A DNA stretch of 42,564 bases from Paulinella micropora (GCA_009731375.1 BJOX01000024.1:55485-98048); one strand, 5' to 3'. Positions 1 through 22,979 are shown, counted from the stretch's first letter. A program made the numbers and translations. Notes: generated by a model not told the origin, from the sequence alone.

Positions 1-42
1 TTGGTGGGCAACTATCTGGCACCGTGCGCTACAATTGTATAG

Positions 43-3000
43 GCGCCTGTTCCACACCCACAGCAATTGTGGGTGAGGCTGTCGTCTGGGAGCGCGACGG
101 CGTCGGATGTGTTCGTCGGCAACGGCTACTTCCCCCAAGAAAATCAACGAGAGGAATCTATTGCAGCCTATGAGGCGTGGCAGGCGGCCGTCTCCTACTT
201 CGCCACCAAAGGTCATGTGGTTACGGTTGGTGATGCTAATGCTAAGCTGGGGCCCGCCAGAATAGCGCGGGAGGAGGGAGTGGTGGGCCTCTTTGGCGAG
301 ATAGATGGGAGGGGTAGAGGGGTTAGGAGTGAGAATGGTGAGTTGCTGGCTGCGATGCTTGTTGCCACGGGGTTGCGCAATCTCAGTGGGTTTTCGCAAC
401 CACGGGGGGACAAATATTGGTGGTCTAGGCAGGAAAATGTAGGTGGACGAAGGCATCTACTGGATTACATCTGCGTCTCTTCCGAGCTGGCGGAGGAGGC
501 AAGCTTCGGCGTCGACGAGGTAGACCTTGATACCGACCACAAAGCTGTGTGGGCGGAACTGGTCTGGGGGGGACAGCCACCCCCCAAAAAGCAGGTAAAG
601 AGGTACAAAGCATTCAAGGCAGAGCGCTTGATAGGCAGGGTAGTTGAGGGTAAGGAGAGTGAGCTGTCTAAGCTTAGGTTGAAGTACGACGAGACCTTTG
701 CAGCTGGTATATCGGGGCTGTTGCCAGATGGCCTCCCAGATCTATCAGCAGTGGAGGACCCGGATGAGCTTCAGCAGGAGGTAGATAGGGTCGCTAGCTT
801 AGTGGTCCGAGCTTTCACGGGCGCAGCCGTGAAGGTCTTGGGAGTTCGGGTGATTAGGCCAGGGTTTACTAATGCATGGTTTGATGAGAGTCTTAGGGAA
901 GCGATTGCGCGACGGAGAGAGGCATACGGCCTCTGGCGAAGGAATGAGGCCAACCGAGAGGCCTGGCAAAGATATAAAGAAGCGAGGAAGGCGGTCAGAA
1001 GGTTATGCAAGGAGAAGAAGGAGCAAGCGTGGAAGCGGGTCCAGAATGACACCGCTGCCAACTTCAGGAGCGCTACCATGGCCACGTACTGGAAGCTGTC
1101 AAAGCGTTTGGGCGGGGTTCGGCGGTCGAACGCTTCTGCTCCTGTTCGGAAGCCCGATGGCACTCTGGCATGCACACTCCGGGAAAAACTACAAGAATGG
1201 GAAGAATACCGCCGACGTATGGTGGTCCCCAAAGAAAACCAGTTTTTGGAGGATGCATGTGTAGAGGAAGTCGGTTCTGATGAGGAAGCAGCGCGGATTG
1301 AGCCCGAGCGGAAGGCCCGCGAAACCTTCCAGTATAACGACAACCTGCGCGACCAATTCGAGGCCATGGCGCAAGCCGAGGAGATCCGGACTGAGACGGG
1401 CCCGCTGGACTATGATTACACCGAGAAGGAAGTGGAGCTCTGCCAGGAAAATCTCCAGAATCACAAAGCGTGCTCACCGGATAAGATCAAGAACGAGATG
1501 CTCAAGTACGGAGGCACGCGGATTGTGAGCTTTCTGGTGCGCTTCTTCAACTGGTTGAAATCGTGCGAATACACCCCCAGCGACTGGGGCAAAGCGATTA
1601 TCGTCAACATCCCAAAAGGAGGCGACCCAACCGATCCGGAAAATTGGAGAGACATCGCGATTCTGAGCTGTCTGGGTAAGATGTATCTGTCCCTTATGGC
1701 GGCGAGGCTTACGGCTTTCATCGATCAGCCGGGCAGGCTTCGCCCAGAGCAGGGTGGGTTCCGGCCAAAACGTAGTACGGGGGACCAGATTTTTGTCCTT
1801 AAGGAGCGTCTGCGCCTTAGACAACAAGCTGGCCTCCGTTCTTTCGTTTTGTTCGTGGATCTGAGAAAGGCATTCCCTACGGTTTGGCGGGCCGGGTTGT
1901 TTCAGAGGCTAACCCAGATGGGGGTACAGGGCAAGTTCTATCGCATTCTGCGGCGTTTTTACCGAAGAACGTCATCGCGAGTGCTAGTCGATGGCGAACT
2001 CACTGGTGAAGTGCTGGAAGAGATGGGAGTTCAGCAAGGGTCGCCGTTGTCACCGTCGCTGTTCAACGTCTTCATGGATGAGCTAACGGTCCGAATCGCG
2101 AAAGAGTTGGAGATCGAGGACCTCAACCGCATCGAAGACATACGGACCCTGCTTTACGCCGACGACGTTGCGGTAATTGCGCATAGTGTCACGGAGCTTC
2201 AACAGATTGTAAATGTCGTGGCGACATTCGTGGAGGACTATCGGCTTGAAATCAACCTGAAACCGGGCAAGACGGAAGTCATGCCGATATACGGGCACGC
2301 CAAGTCAAAAAAGTCGCCCCCATGCGTGAGGTTCCGGGGCAAGGTTCTCAACGTCACCGACCACTACAAATACCTGGGAGTTCTGCTCACGGACACCCTC
2401 TCCGATAAACCGCAAGCGAAGCGGGCGGCGGAAATCACTGTAGCGGGAACGGCTGCCTGCTACCCCCTCTGGATTGCCCATGAAGTTCCAGCGCGTCTTC
2501 GGCTGATGAATTGGCAGCAAATGGTTGGCGCAAAGTTGCTTTACGCATCGGCTTTTTGGGATCTGCCGGGCGCCAACAAGCTGAGTAAGCTGGAGGGCGC
2601 GTTGGTAGCGCCCCTGCGGGTCATCTTGGGTGTTGGTACGCGCACAAGCGGCTGCATCACCAGGGGTTTAGGCCGCACGCCGAGTTTTAGCATCCTTGCC
2701 AAGGCGGCCCGGCTTCGGTTCCTAGGGCGCATCGAGTTACTGGGCAACACAGCGCTAACACGCAGGCTTTACAACACGGGTCGGTGCAAATGGAAGGAAG
2801 ATACGGAAAATTTGATCTTAGCAGATCACAGGCTGCGGGAGGGCTTGGATGCGCTCAAGCGGGTCGTGAACGAAGATGGCACGGTAGATGATAAGGACTG
2901 GCGGGCCGCTCTGGCGAACTGGAACGAGGTGGTAAAGCAATGGTCTGTCCGGCAGGAAGTAGCTGGCTGGGAGCGGCAGGCTAAGCCCTCTGATGGGCTT

Positions 3001-3816
3001 AGGGTGCTGCTTAGCCAGATGTCTTCCCGCTCTGCTTTCCCACGTTGGCGGGCGCTGGAGGGGGGAAGTCACAACCTTATCAGAAGGCGATTGTTGAGCT
3101 GCAACAATCGCCTTCGCCTCTACCGATCCAAATTTGGCTCATGCTCGCCGGACTGCTCAAGCTGTTTCGCCTTGTGTGGCACTGAGGTTAACGAGTCGTT
3201 ACGTCACTTCCTGCTGCATTGCCCAACGTTTGCGAGCTCTCGTGAGGCACTGTTTAAGTTTATCGATGAGGCGCAAGCCCGGCAGCCCCTCATGCTGAAT
3301 CGAGGAGGGCTTTATCACAGGGAACTGCGGGAGGCAGAGGAGGAGATGAGGCTCTTCAAAGAGGAATGGCTGAAGGGGGAGGATGAAAAGATGGCGGCGA
3401 TGCTCGGCGTTTTGTTTATCCCTGTCCCAGAAGAGGTGGAGGAGGAGTTAGGAAGGTTTGTTGCCACCATCTGGAAGGAGTGGGAGGAGTTGGAGGCGCA
3501 GACCAGGGAGGCAGAGGGGGCGGAGGAGGAGGAGGAGGTGATCGACCTCACGGTCGTTCAGGAGGTGGGTAGAAGGAGGGGAAGGCCTAGTCAGGTAGAA
3601 TGTCTGGCTAGATCTGTTGTAGGTGGAGGTCAGCGCAGCGTCGCGGACTTCTTCTCGGCAGATAACTCCTCTCACTCCTTGCACCCACTTGCACATGCAC
3701 AGCACGCTCATTTGCACATTGCACTGCCAGTCGAGTCTTTGGAGCGGAGCCGCGTCACCGAACGGTCCCGTGCTACCAATGGAGGCACATGTCCGACAGG
3801 ATCAAAGGCCAATTGA
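43..3816 (+). CDS. Non-LTR retrotransposon ORF2-like protein (endonuclease/reverse transcriptase), 5' incomplete
   Basis: The protein would nick target DNA and reverse-transcribe its own RNA onto the nick. The frame is open from 43, after a TAG at 40-42, and has no convincing start; numbering here counts from the TTG at 67. Residues 1-170 hold the endonuclease C-terminal half with GDANAK, LDYICVS and DTDHKAV; the N-terminal catalytic half is missing or outside the window. The RT follows: LFVDLRKAF (motif A), GVQQGSPLSPSLFN (motif B) and LLYADDVAVIA (catalytic YADD). A C-x-x-C-H-C knuckle (CFALC...H...C) lies near residue 1040. The C-terminal tail is acidic, then carries VIDLT (1158-1162) and QRSVADFF (1189-1196). 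The TAG at 40-42 could be real decay or mark where another frame joins. Confidence 0.85.
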   Translation, partial: APVPHPQQLWVRLSSGSATASDVFVGNGYFPQENQREESIAAYEAWQAAVSYFATKGHVVTVGDANAKLGPARIAREEGVVGLFGEIDGRGRGVRSENGELLAAMLVATGLRNLSGFSQPRGDKYWWSRQENVGGRRHLLDYICVSSELAEEASFGVDEVDLDTDHKAVWAELVWGGQPPPKKQVKRYKAFKAERLIGRVVEGKESELSKLRLKYDETFAAGISGLLPDGLPDLSAVEDPDELQQEVDRVASLVVRAFTGAAVKVLGVRVIRPGFTNAWFDESLREAIARRREAYGLWRRNEANREAWQRYKEARKAVRRLCKEKKEQAWKRVQNDTAANFRSATMATYWKLSKRLGGVRRSNASAPVRKPDGTLACTLREKLQEWEEYRRRMVVPKENQFLEDACVEEVGSDEEAARIEPERKARETFQYNDNLRDQFEAMAQAEEIRTETGPLDYDYTEKEVELCQENLQNHKACSPDKIKNEMLKYGGTRIVSFLVRFFNWLKSCEYTPSDWGKAIIVNIPKGGDPTDPENWRDIAILSCLGKMYLSLMAARLTAFIDQPGRLRPEQGGFRPKRSTGDQIFVLKERLRLRQQAGLRSFVLFVDLRKAFPTVWRAGLFQRLTQMGVQGKFYRILRRFYRRTSSRVLVDGELTGEVLEEMGVQQGSPLSPSLFNVFMDELTVRIAKELEIEDLNRIEDIRTLLYADDVAVIAHSVTELQQIVNVVATFVEDYRLEINLKPGKTEVMPIYGHAKSKKSPPCVRFRGKVLNVTDHYKYLGVLLTDTLSDKPQAKRAAEITVAGTAACYPLWIAHEVPARLRLMNWQQMVGAKLLYASAFWDLPGANKLSKLEGALVAPLRVILGVGTRTSGCITRGLGRTPSFSILAKAARLRFLGRIELLGNTALTRRLYNTGRCKWKEDTENLILADHRLREGLDALKRVVNEDGTVDDKDWRAALANWNEVVKQWSVRQEVAGWERQAKPSDGLRVLLSQMSSRSAFPRWRALEGGSHNLIRRRLLSCNNRLRLYRSKFGSCSPDCSSCFALCGTEVNESLRHFLLHCPTFASSREALFKFIDEAQARQPLMLNRGGLYHRELREAEEEMRLFKEEWLKGEDEKMAAMLGVLFIPVPEEVEEELGRFVATIWKEWEELEAQTREAEGAEEEEEVIDLTVVQEVGRRRGRPSQVECLARSVVGGGQRSVADFFSADNSSHSLHPLAHAQHAHLHIALPVESLERSRVTERSRATNGGTCPTGSKAN

Positions 3817-3826
3817 CTGATAAGTC

Positions 3827-3968
<142 letters not shown>

Positions 3969-4144
3969 TTCAAGTTTTTTTTAACGCCAAACACTGTTTT
4001 AATATTAATATTAGTAAAATGCTTGCCGTTTGTAGGAATAAGTGGGAAGTTGAAGAGATAAAATCGCCGAAATGGTATCAAAGAATATCATGAGATACAA
4101 ATATTATTTCTTCACATGAAATAGTATCAAAGAGATATTAATAC

Positions 4145-4474
4145 CAAGTGTCAAACTCAGCAAGCGAATTTGCGGAGTTACTGAGTGGTCAGTGGCAGCC
4201 TCGGATTTCAGACTCATGATACAATAGTAGCGGTCAGATTTTAGTTAGATTACTGCGGCGGTCAGAATTCAAATTAGTTCAATTTAACTGTAACATTTCG
4301 CAACTTGACTATATACAATACATTAATAATGTAGATTTTGCGGACGGATATAGCAGTTACATGAAACTAATTTGAGTTCTGAGCCACTAATCTGAAACTT
4401 GATCTCACCGCTAATCTGAAATCATGCCTGACCCTTAACACAAATTCTATTGCTGAGTTTGACACTTGAATGTA
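4145..4474. mobile_element. Palindromic MITE, copy 1 (both ends eroded)
   Basis: Starts with AAGTGTCAAACTCAGC and ends with GCTGAGTTTGACACTTGAATGTA, as an inverted repeat. It lacks the outer TGGGTAC/GTACCCA ends of the other copies. Short inverted modules with TCAGATTT and AGAATTCAAATTAGTTCAA continue the symmetry inwards. About 330 bp, no ORF. It abuts copy 2 after six bases. Confidence 0.7.
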
Positions 4475-4480
4475 GTATTA

Positions 4481-4760
4481 CTGGGTACATTCTAGTGTCA
4501 AACTCAGCCAGCGAATTTGAGTTAAGTGTCAGATTTCAGATTGGCGGTCAGATATTAGATTAATGGTCAGAATTCAAATTAGATCAATTTAACGGTAATA
4601 TTTCGCAAAAATTATGCAGATTTTGCGGACGGATATAGCCGCACGCCGTTGAATTGAACTAATTTGAATTCTGACCACTAAGCTGAAATCTGGCCGGTAA
4701 TTTGAAATCTGCCCCTTAACACAAATTCTATGGCTGAGTTTGACACTTGAATGTACCCAG
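4481..4760. mobile_element. Palindromic MITE, copy 2 (complete, TA-flanked)
   Basis: 280 bp from CTGGGTACATTC to GAATGTACCCAG, flanked on both sides by TA (4479-4480 and 4761-4762). The terminal inverted repeat runs on through the GTGTCAAACTCAGCCA / TGGCTGAGTTTGACAC modules, and most of the element is a large imperfect palindrome. TA duplication is typical of Tc1/mariner-mobilised MITEs; the family assignment is inference. No coding capacity. Confidence 0.75.
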
Positions 4761-4762
4761 TA

Positions 4763-5648
4763 AAAGTCAGTATCCGGTGGCAGACGGTAATATTATAATA
4801 ATATCTGACACATCACAGCAGCCTACGGTGTCACTTTTACATCACAGTAGTATCTCGGCGACATCTGAGGAGGTGAACGGTACAGAAGGGCGGACCGGGT
4901 TGGTAACAATGCACGGCAGCGGCTGTTACCTAGGTCTGGCTAAGACAGTTTAAAACTTATTATCCGAGCGGCCCCGGCTGAAGTTACTATCAGTGGCATT
5001 TGGCGGTTGGCGGTGGCGAATACTTGCTAGTGTAGCTACCGTCTAGACACTACTGCCGCAAACTCCCTGCGACACCAAATAGTTTAGGGAAATAGATAGT
5101 AGCTAATCGGAAGAGTGCGGTGACAGAGTATCCAGGCCGACGGAAATTGGACGGAACTTTGTGGCCATCACTTGTTGCAATTAGGGCCGCGGCGAATACT
5201 TGTCACGAGTCATGGTATTCAACATTAATACTGCCACACTACTGCAGTCATGCGCACTGGCTGCGATATCAGAAGCCTGTAGGTTTGGCTAAACCTATTG
5301 CATAAACACACAGCTGTCAATTGATCACAAAATAGTTCTGAGATCAGGAAAGGTTATTACTACTACGGACAATCAAGAGGAAAAATCTTGACTCTCATCG
5401 TTTTTAAATCAAGTTAATATTCAAAATAAGCATTAGTGATTAAAATAATGATTAGTATCCAGAATATATATAATATTAATATTCAGAATATTTATTCATA
5501 GTGGCTGTTTTTTTTCCAAAAAAAAATTGCCACCAGTCATGACAAAACTTCGCGGCAGCGTGACAGAAAAATTTTCCCTATGGGCAGCGGGGAGGAGGGA
5601 AAAAGTTTGTTTTGTTGACAGTGTGTCAGGGACAAGATCTACGGCTAG
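4763..5648. other. Intergenic DNA, nothing recognised
   Basis: No ORF with a recognisable motif, no tRNA and no repeat array seen on either strand. Confidence 0.6.
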
Positions 5649-5798
5649 CCCGACCGCTGGCTTACTGTCGCAGAGATTTTGAAAGAGTACGGTGACCAAG
5701 GGAGGGCCAGAGAGAAGAACCCGAAGCTGCTGATGCTGATGCAGGCTTTCCTGGACCAGCTGCGAGTTTTTTCCCACTTGACCCGTCATCGTCCCTAG
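5649..5798 (+). pseudogene. Possible exon or decayed gene fragment
   Basis: After an in-frame TAG at 5646-5648 the frame reads 49 residues, including DRWLTVAEILKEYGDQ and KNPKLLMLMQAFLDQLR, to a TAG at 5796. Composition looks protein-like (amphipathic helices), and the reading also makes sense just before the TAG (DKIYG). It could be an exon (CAG acceptor at 5671-5673) or a pseudogene remnant. I do not recognise the family and cannot exclude chance. Confidence 0.22.
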
Positions 5799-7011
5799 AG
5801 AATTACGCCATGACCTGCGTATCCCTGTAAGTCCTTGATCGCCTCTTGTGCCTGCAGGTCAACGATCATTCTCATCGAACCTGAACACCTCAGTGACTAT
5901 ATCGGCAGCCTGCCAGGGCATATTTGGTGCTTAATCGGTTCATCTCGGCTGTGTGATACCCGGCCACCTAATTTTCTACGGCTCGAGATCGCCCCCGATA
6001 TCACCGCTTGCTACTGCGCCTCAATTGTCCCAGTCCCGCTGCGAATCATGGATATCCGGCCCCGGCTGATCATCCATCTGCATCGCACAATCATCGACGC
6101 ATCATTCTTTAGTTCTCCCATGGTTTAAGAAACTCATCCGCCTCTCTTTAAATTTTTCCTTTAATTTTTTTTAATTTTTTTTGGCAGGACATCATACTTC
6201 GTAACGGTTCGTTAATCACTCATTCTGCACGCAACTCAACTCAACCGTGAGGTGGGGGGGGGGGAGCTATCAGACTGAGCACCTTAACGACCGGCCAAAA
6301 CCTTTACCGTTGACAATTCACTCTTTTTGACCGGTTCATTAAATTCTCCTCTGCACGACGTTTCGACTTCACTAACTAGTTTTCGATTTTGTTCAGAAAT
6401 GATTTCAAACGATCAAGTCAAAGTTGTTTTTAGAAAAGATCAACTATTGCCTTTTCCCCACTCTATTACCTTTCCCCCTGATATCCAGTGAAAGACACAC
6501 GTTGCGGTAAGTTTGTGGACAAGGGTAACAAGAGTGAACGGCAAAACAATGTTTGACTGCTTTTTACATCCGTCCCAGTCATTCTCGCCTAGCCTTCCCA
6601 AATCAGTTTGGTTTTCGAGTTCACCAACCCGACACTATCCGTTTGATGAGTGTTAACTTGAAGCAAACGCTTTGACAACTGGAGACTCACAATCTACGAT
6701 TTACACTCGATTGTAAGTTGCATTCAAGTCTGCAACGAGTACGAAATTGGGCGTAAAGAAACGAAGTGACCGCTCTGCTATTTCCTGGTATTTCACCTGC
6801 TCTCACAGAGTCAGGACACAATGCAGCCATAGCGTTCTTAATATGTATCTGCCTACTTGAAGAGTTGTATACAAACTCACAGCTGATGTTAAAATGTTGG
6901 CAGTCAGACGCTACAAGTCAATTAATAAATTTAAGTAACTGACAATGAAATTCCGAGGCTGTGTTGTTGGAGCGTTCTACGAAAGCCAGGATGTCATAGC
7001 TTATGATTATA
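5799..7011. other. Intergenic DNA, nothing recognised
   Basis: A G-run at 6252-6263 and AT-rich stretches only. The frame at 5835-6128 has no recognisable motif. Confidence 0.55.
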
Positions 7012-7283
7012 TGGGTACATTCAAGTGTCAAACTCAGCCATCAAATTTGATTTAAGGGTCAGATTTCAGATTAGCGGTCAGATTTTAGATTAGCGGCCAG
7101 AATTCAAATTAGTTCAATTTAACGGTAACATTTCGCAAAAATGATACAGATTTTGTGGACGTATATAGCAGTTAAATTGAACTAATTTGAATTCTGACCA
7201 CTAATTCGAAATCTGACAGCTAATCTGAAATCTGACCCTTAACTAAAATTCGATGGCTGAGTTTGACACTTGAATGTACCCAG
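7012..7283. mobile_element. Palindromic MITE, copy 3 (TA-flanked)
   Basis: 272 bp, same family as 4481-4760: starts TGGGTACATTCAAGTG and ends CACTTGAATGTACCCAG, flanked by TA at 7010-7011 and 7284-7285. The left end lacks the first C. The internal symmetry includes AATTCAAATTAGTTCAATTT and its complement. Confidence 0.75.
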
Positions 7284-7948
7284 TAATAGACTAGAAGGGA
7301 CTCGGCTGAGTGGCAGACCAACTACTTTTCTTCCACATATTTTCGTTTACATTTCAGGGTGCATAGAAACATTCAGAGTATCAATCGTAAAATGCTGTCC
7401 TATGCCGGCCGCTAGTACATATTAACAAATGAAGTCAAGAGTTGTTGAAACAATTTGTGAAAACAAGAATATCAAAGCTTTTCGGAGTGGAAGTGACTTG
7501 AATGTGTCACTGAAGAAGCATTAATTAATTTTTTTCGTAAATCATAGTTCATATAATAGACAGCCACTTTAACTCTGGCCGGAATGTGAAGGTTTTATAT
7601 ACAAGTTATTCAAGAACGGTTCAACCTGAGTTTCAAGTTGACATGGTTAGCTCAGACTTCAACCAAACTCGCCGGTTTCACCGATATATATCAATACTGC
7701 TATCAAAACCCACAAATGTGGCTGGAGAACAGCATAAAACAACGTCAATCACCAAAGGTGGCTTTAAATCTCCAAAAGCGCCAAACCGGTTAAGGGTTAA
7801 TACTTGCCAAGCCTACTCGTAGGATTGAGTATCTTCAGTGTCACTTGAATAATACGAAATGAAACTTGATTTGAATCCGAACCTGTCATCATCTTTTATT
7901 AATAACTTGATGTCGGAACTTGAATTGTATCCGAGCCACTTGAAAGGT
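7284..7948. other. Intergenic DNA, nothing recognised
   Basis: Short open frames only; none has a motif or a convincing codon pattern. Confidence 0.5.
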
Positions 7949-8370
7949 AGAGTAAATTTTTTTAATAATTCAAAATCAAATAATTCGCGGACTTTTCAAG
8001 AATTGGCGGCGGCGCCGTGTCGAAAAAACTATCCAAAACGGCCAGAACGCTGAAATTTGGAGTAAAGGTAGGAGAAAGCATGCCAAGCAGATTTATGAAG
8101 TTTTTAGAGCTACCAACTTTCAAACTATCTACGGGCCGTGGCGCCGCCAATTTTTGAAAAGTCAGCGAATTATTCGTAAAATTTTTACTCTAATAATAAT
8201 GATTATAAAGCCGCCAGAACGTCGAAAGCAGGAGGAAAGGTAGGAGAATGCATGGCAAACAGATTTATGACGTTTTTAGAGCTACCGAAACTGACTACAG
8301 GCAGGCGCCGCCAGTTCTTGAAAAGTCCGCGAATTATTCGATTTTGAATTTTAATAAAAAAATCTACTCT
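7949..8370. mobile_element. Fold-back element with ~65 bp inverted ends and an internal duplication
   Basis: The left end (AGAGTAAATTTTTTTAATAA, then AATAATTCGCGGACTTTTCA, GGCGGCG) is repeated inverted at the right end, finishing with AAATCTACTCT at 8370. Inside, a module of about 75 bp beginning GCCAGAACG and ending TTTTTAGAGCTACC occurs twice in tandem (near 8040 and 8215). A second copy of the right-end sequence (GGCGCCGCCAATTTTTGAAA) sits at about 8142-8190. It looks like a terminal-repeat element followed by a partial second unit. No ORF. Confidence 0.65.
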
Positions 8371-8667
8371 AAGTGAGTTGAAGTGTCACTTACCTGTACG
8401 TCGAGCCGACGCCGTTTTCCGAGCAGTCGGCCGGTTGACCTTACAATGCACATACTTCGCCTTCCCACTCATCTCTACGAGTGGCAAGTTTTCTAGTCAC
8501 TATTGAAAAAAGTGATTGCGTGAAATCATATTGAACTTCTGATTGCGGCTGCCCTGACAATATATAAGATGATAGGAAGGTTTACGGTCACAGCTACTCA
8601 GCCCAAGCGTAGACCACAACGCCGCCGCTGAGCTGCATAAAAATGTACTTTCTTTCGTTCTCAGTTT

Positions 8668-8677
8668 CTTCTTAGCT

Positions 8678-8749
<72 letters not shown>

Positions 8750-8805
8750 TCCTTTCTTTCTTTCTTTCCTTTCTTTCTTTCTTTCCTTTCTTTCCTTTCA
8801 TTTTT

Positions 8806-8860
<55 letters not shown>

Positions 8861-8861
8861 G

Positions 8862-8917
<56 letters not shown>

Positions 8918-8927
8918 TCGGTCTGTT

Positions 8928-8971
<44 letters not shown>

Positions 8972-9520
8972 TATCTTCTCTTCTCTTCTCTTCTCTCCTC
9001 TCCTCACCTCTCCTCTCCTCTTCTCTTCTCTTCTCTTCTCTTCTCTTCTCTTCTCTTCTCTTCGCTTCGCTTCGCTTCGCTTCGCTTCGCTTCGCTTCTC
9101 TTCTCTTCTCTTCTCTTCTCTTCTCTTCTCTTCTCTTCTCTTCTCTTCTCTTCTCTTCTCTTCTCTTTCTTTTTCTCTTCTCTTCTTTTTCTCTTATCTT
9201 CTTTTTCTCTTCTCTTTTTTTTCTCTTTTCTTCTCTTCTCTTCTCTTCTCTTCTCTTCTCTTCTCTTCTCTTCTCTTCTCTTCTCTCTGTTCTCTGCTCT
9301 CTGTTCTCTGTTCTCTTTTCTCTTTTCTCTTTTCTCTTTTCTGTTTTCTCTTTTCTCTTTTTCTCTTTTTCTCTTTTCTCTTTTCTCTTTTCTCTTTTCT
9401 CTTTTCTCTTTTCTCTTTTCTCTTTTCTCTTTTCCCTTTTCCCTTTTCCCTTTTCTCTGTTCTCTTCTTTTCTCTTCTTTTCTTTTCTTTTCTTTTCTTT
9501 TCTTTTCTTTTCTTTTCTTT

Positions 9521-9558
<38 letters not shown>

Positions 9559-9685
9559 TTCCTTCCTTCCTTCCTTCCTTCCTTTCTTTCTTTCTTTCTT
9601 TCTTGCTTTCTTTCCTTTTTTCTTGCCTTGCTTTCTTGCTTTCTTTCTTGCTTTCTTTCTTGCTTTCTTTAAATCACGACCCCTT
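8668..9685 (+). repeat. Pyrimidine microsatellite array (TTTC)n/(TCTTC)n
   Basis: About 1 kb of CTTT, TTCTC, TTCGC, TTTTC and TTCC units changing in blocks. Long frames across it on the minus strand (Lys/Arg/Glu only) are repeat artefacts. It runs into the gap at 9686. Confidence 0.9.
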
Positions 9686-9862
9686 NNNNNNNNNNNNNNN
9701 NNNNNNNNNNNNNNNNNNNNNNNNNNNNNNNNNNNNNNNNNNNNNNNNNNNNNNNNNNNNNNNNNNNNNNNNNNNNNNNNNNNNNNNNNNNNNNNNNNNN
9801 NNNNNNNNNNNNNNNNNNNNNNNNNNNNNNNNNNNNNNNNNNNNNNNNNNNNNNNNNNNNNN
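9686..9862. other. Assembly gap (177 N)
   Basis: Run of N between the pyrimidine array and C-rich sequence. Confidence 0.99.
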
Positions 9863-10033
9863 TCCCTCCCCCCCCTCCTCCTTGGCCTTTTTTCCCCGTT
9901 CCAGTGAACGACTTTAATAAGTGAACAAAGATTGCTGATCATAGAGACGAAAAGGAAGTATGTAAGACTTGCAGGCGAACATCAGATCATAATGGTCAAC
10001 TTTTCGAAAGGAATGTTTCAGAAAGAGAGCGCG

Positions 10034-10036
<3 letters not shown>

Positions 10037-10103
<67 letters not shown>

Positions 10104-10299
10104 GAGAGAGAGAGAGATACAGAGAGAGACACAGAGAGAGAGAGACCAGACACAGAGAAAAAGAATGCCTCAAGGTAAACCCAGAAAAGGGCTAGAGGAG
10201 ACAAACAAACAGAACAAGAAACAATAAGTAATTAAATATCAATATGAGGCAAACTTGAGAGGCTTAGGCTCTCTCTCTCTCTCTCTCTCTCACTCACTC

Positions 10300-10342
<43 letters not shown>

Positions 10343-10357
10343 ATTAAAATTGAGACA

Positions 10358-10401
<44 letters not shown>

Positions 10402-10402
10402 C
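10037..10402. repeat. (GA)n / (CT)n / (GA)n blocks
   Basis: (GA)n at about 10037-10145, (CT)n at about 10268-10339 and (GA)n again at 10358-10402. The repeat switches strand twice within 370 bp, with short unique DNA between. Confidence 0.85.
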
Positions 10403-10705
10403 GCGAGGCTTAGGCTGCCTGGTTGGAGGGACTGGCAGGCTTCACGCTTACTCCTACACAGGGAGAAAGAGGTTGAGTAGAGAAATAATATCAATCACGA
10501 CAATCAAGTAGAAAAATCTCCCAACTTTGAACGTACTTACTTACTTCTAAATCCTTACTTAAAGTACGAAATGCTAAGCAGGTCATTTGAAAGCTCTTGC
10601 CCTAAGCTTTCGAACGAAAGCTCTTGCGTTCGAAAGCTCTTGCTTTGAGCTTCGAACCATGGCTTTAGAATTGATACATACTATTGTTGGTGTTGTAAGA
10701 TGAGA

Positions 10706-22120
<11,415 letters not shown>

Positions 22121-22170
22121 TTTGAAATATTGCGCCTACCAAAGATACACAATGGATAACTACGTGTTTA

Positions 22171-22329
22171 CACACACAGACACACACACAAACACAGACA
22201 CAGACACACACACACACACAAACACACACACGCACAGAGAGAGAGAGAGAGAGAGAGAAAGAAAGAAAGAAAGAAAGAAAGAAGGAGAAAGAAAGAAAGA
22301 AAGAAAGAAAGAGAAAGAGAAAGAGAGTC

Positions 22330-22369
<40 letters not shown>

Positions 22370-22597
22370 CCTACCTACCTACCTACCTATCTATCTGTCT
22401 ATCAAGGTAGCTAGCTAGCTATTCCNNNNNNNNNNNNNNNNNNNNNNNNNNNNNNNNNNNNNNNNNNNNNNNNNNNNNNNNNNNNNNNNNNNNNNNNNNN
22501 NNNNNNNNNNNNNNNNNNNNNNNNNNNNNNNNNNNNNNNNNNNNNNNNNNNNNNNNNNNNNNNNNNNNCCCCCCCCTCCTCCCTCCCTCCCTCCCTT

Positions 22598-22687
<90 letters not shown>

Positions 22688-22738
22688 CTACAAATTCAAC
22701 ATCCATGTACGGATTGGACAAGCAGAATATATTTAAAA

Positions 22739-22772
<34 letters not shown>

Positions 22773-22801
22773 GGATGGATGGATGGATGGATGGGTGGGT
22801 G

Positions 22802-22834
<33 letters not shown>

Positions 22835-22860
22835 GTAGAGAGAGAGAGAGAGAGAAAGAA

Positions 22861-22915
<55 letters not shown>

Positions 22916-22935
22916 TAGATAGATAGATAGATAGA
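22171..22935. repeat. Mixed microsatellites with a 143-N gap
   Basis: (CA)n, (GA)n, (GAAA)n and (ATCT)n up to 22400; N from 22426 to 22568; then C-run, (CT)n, (GATA)n, (GATG)n and (GA)n. These lie upstream of the dut start codon. Confidence 0.9.
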
Positions 22936-22979
22936 CATCTCTATCAGCATTTTTTGCATTTATATACATGGATGCATAC

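Noticed and set aside
5496-5789. Open frame of 97 codons on the minus strand
   Set aside because: It overlaps the better-looking plus-strand fragment at 5649-5798 and has no motif.
5835-6128. Open frame of 97 codons on the plus strand, with a GTAAGT and TGCAG just upstream
   Set aside because: The implied intron is only 31 nt and the protein shows no recognisable motif; chance cannot be excluded.
8798-9942. Lys/Arg/Glu-rich frame spanning the 177-N gap
   Set aside because: Product of the pyrimidine array and of reading through N.
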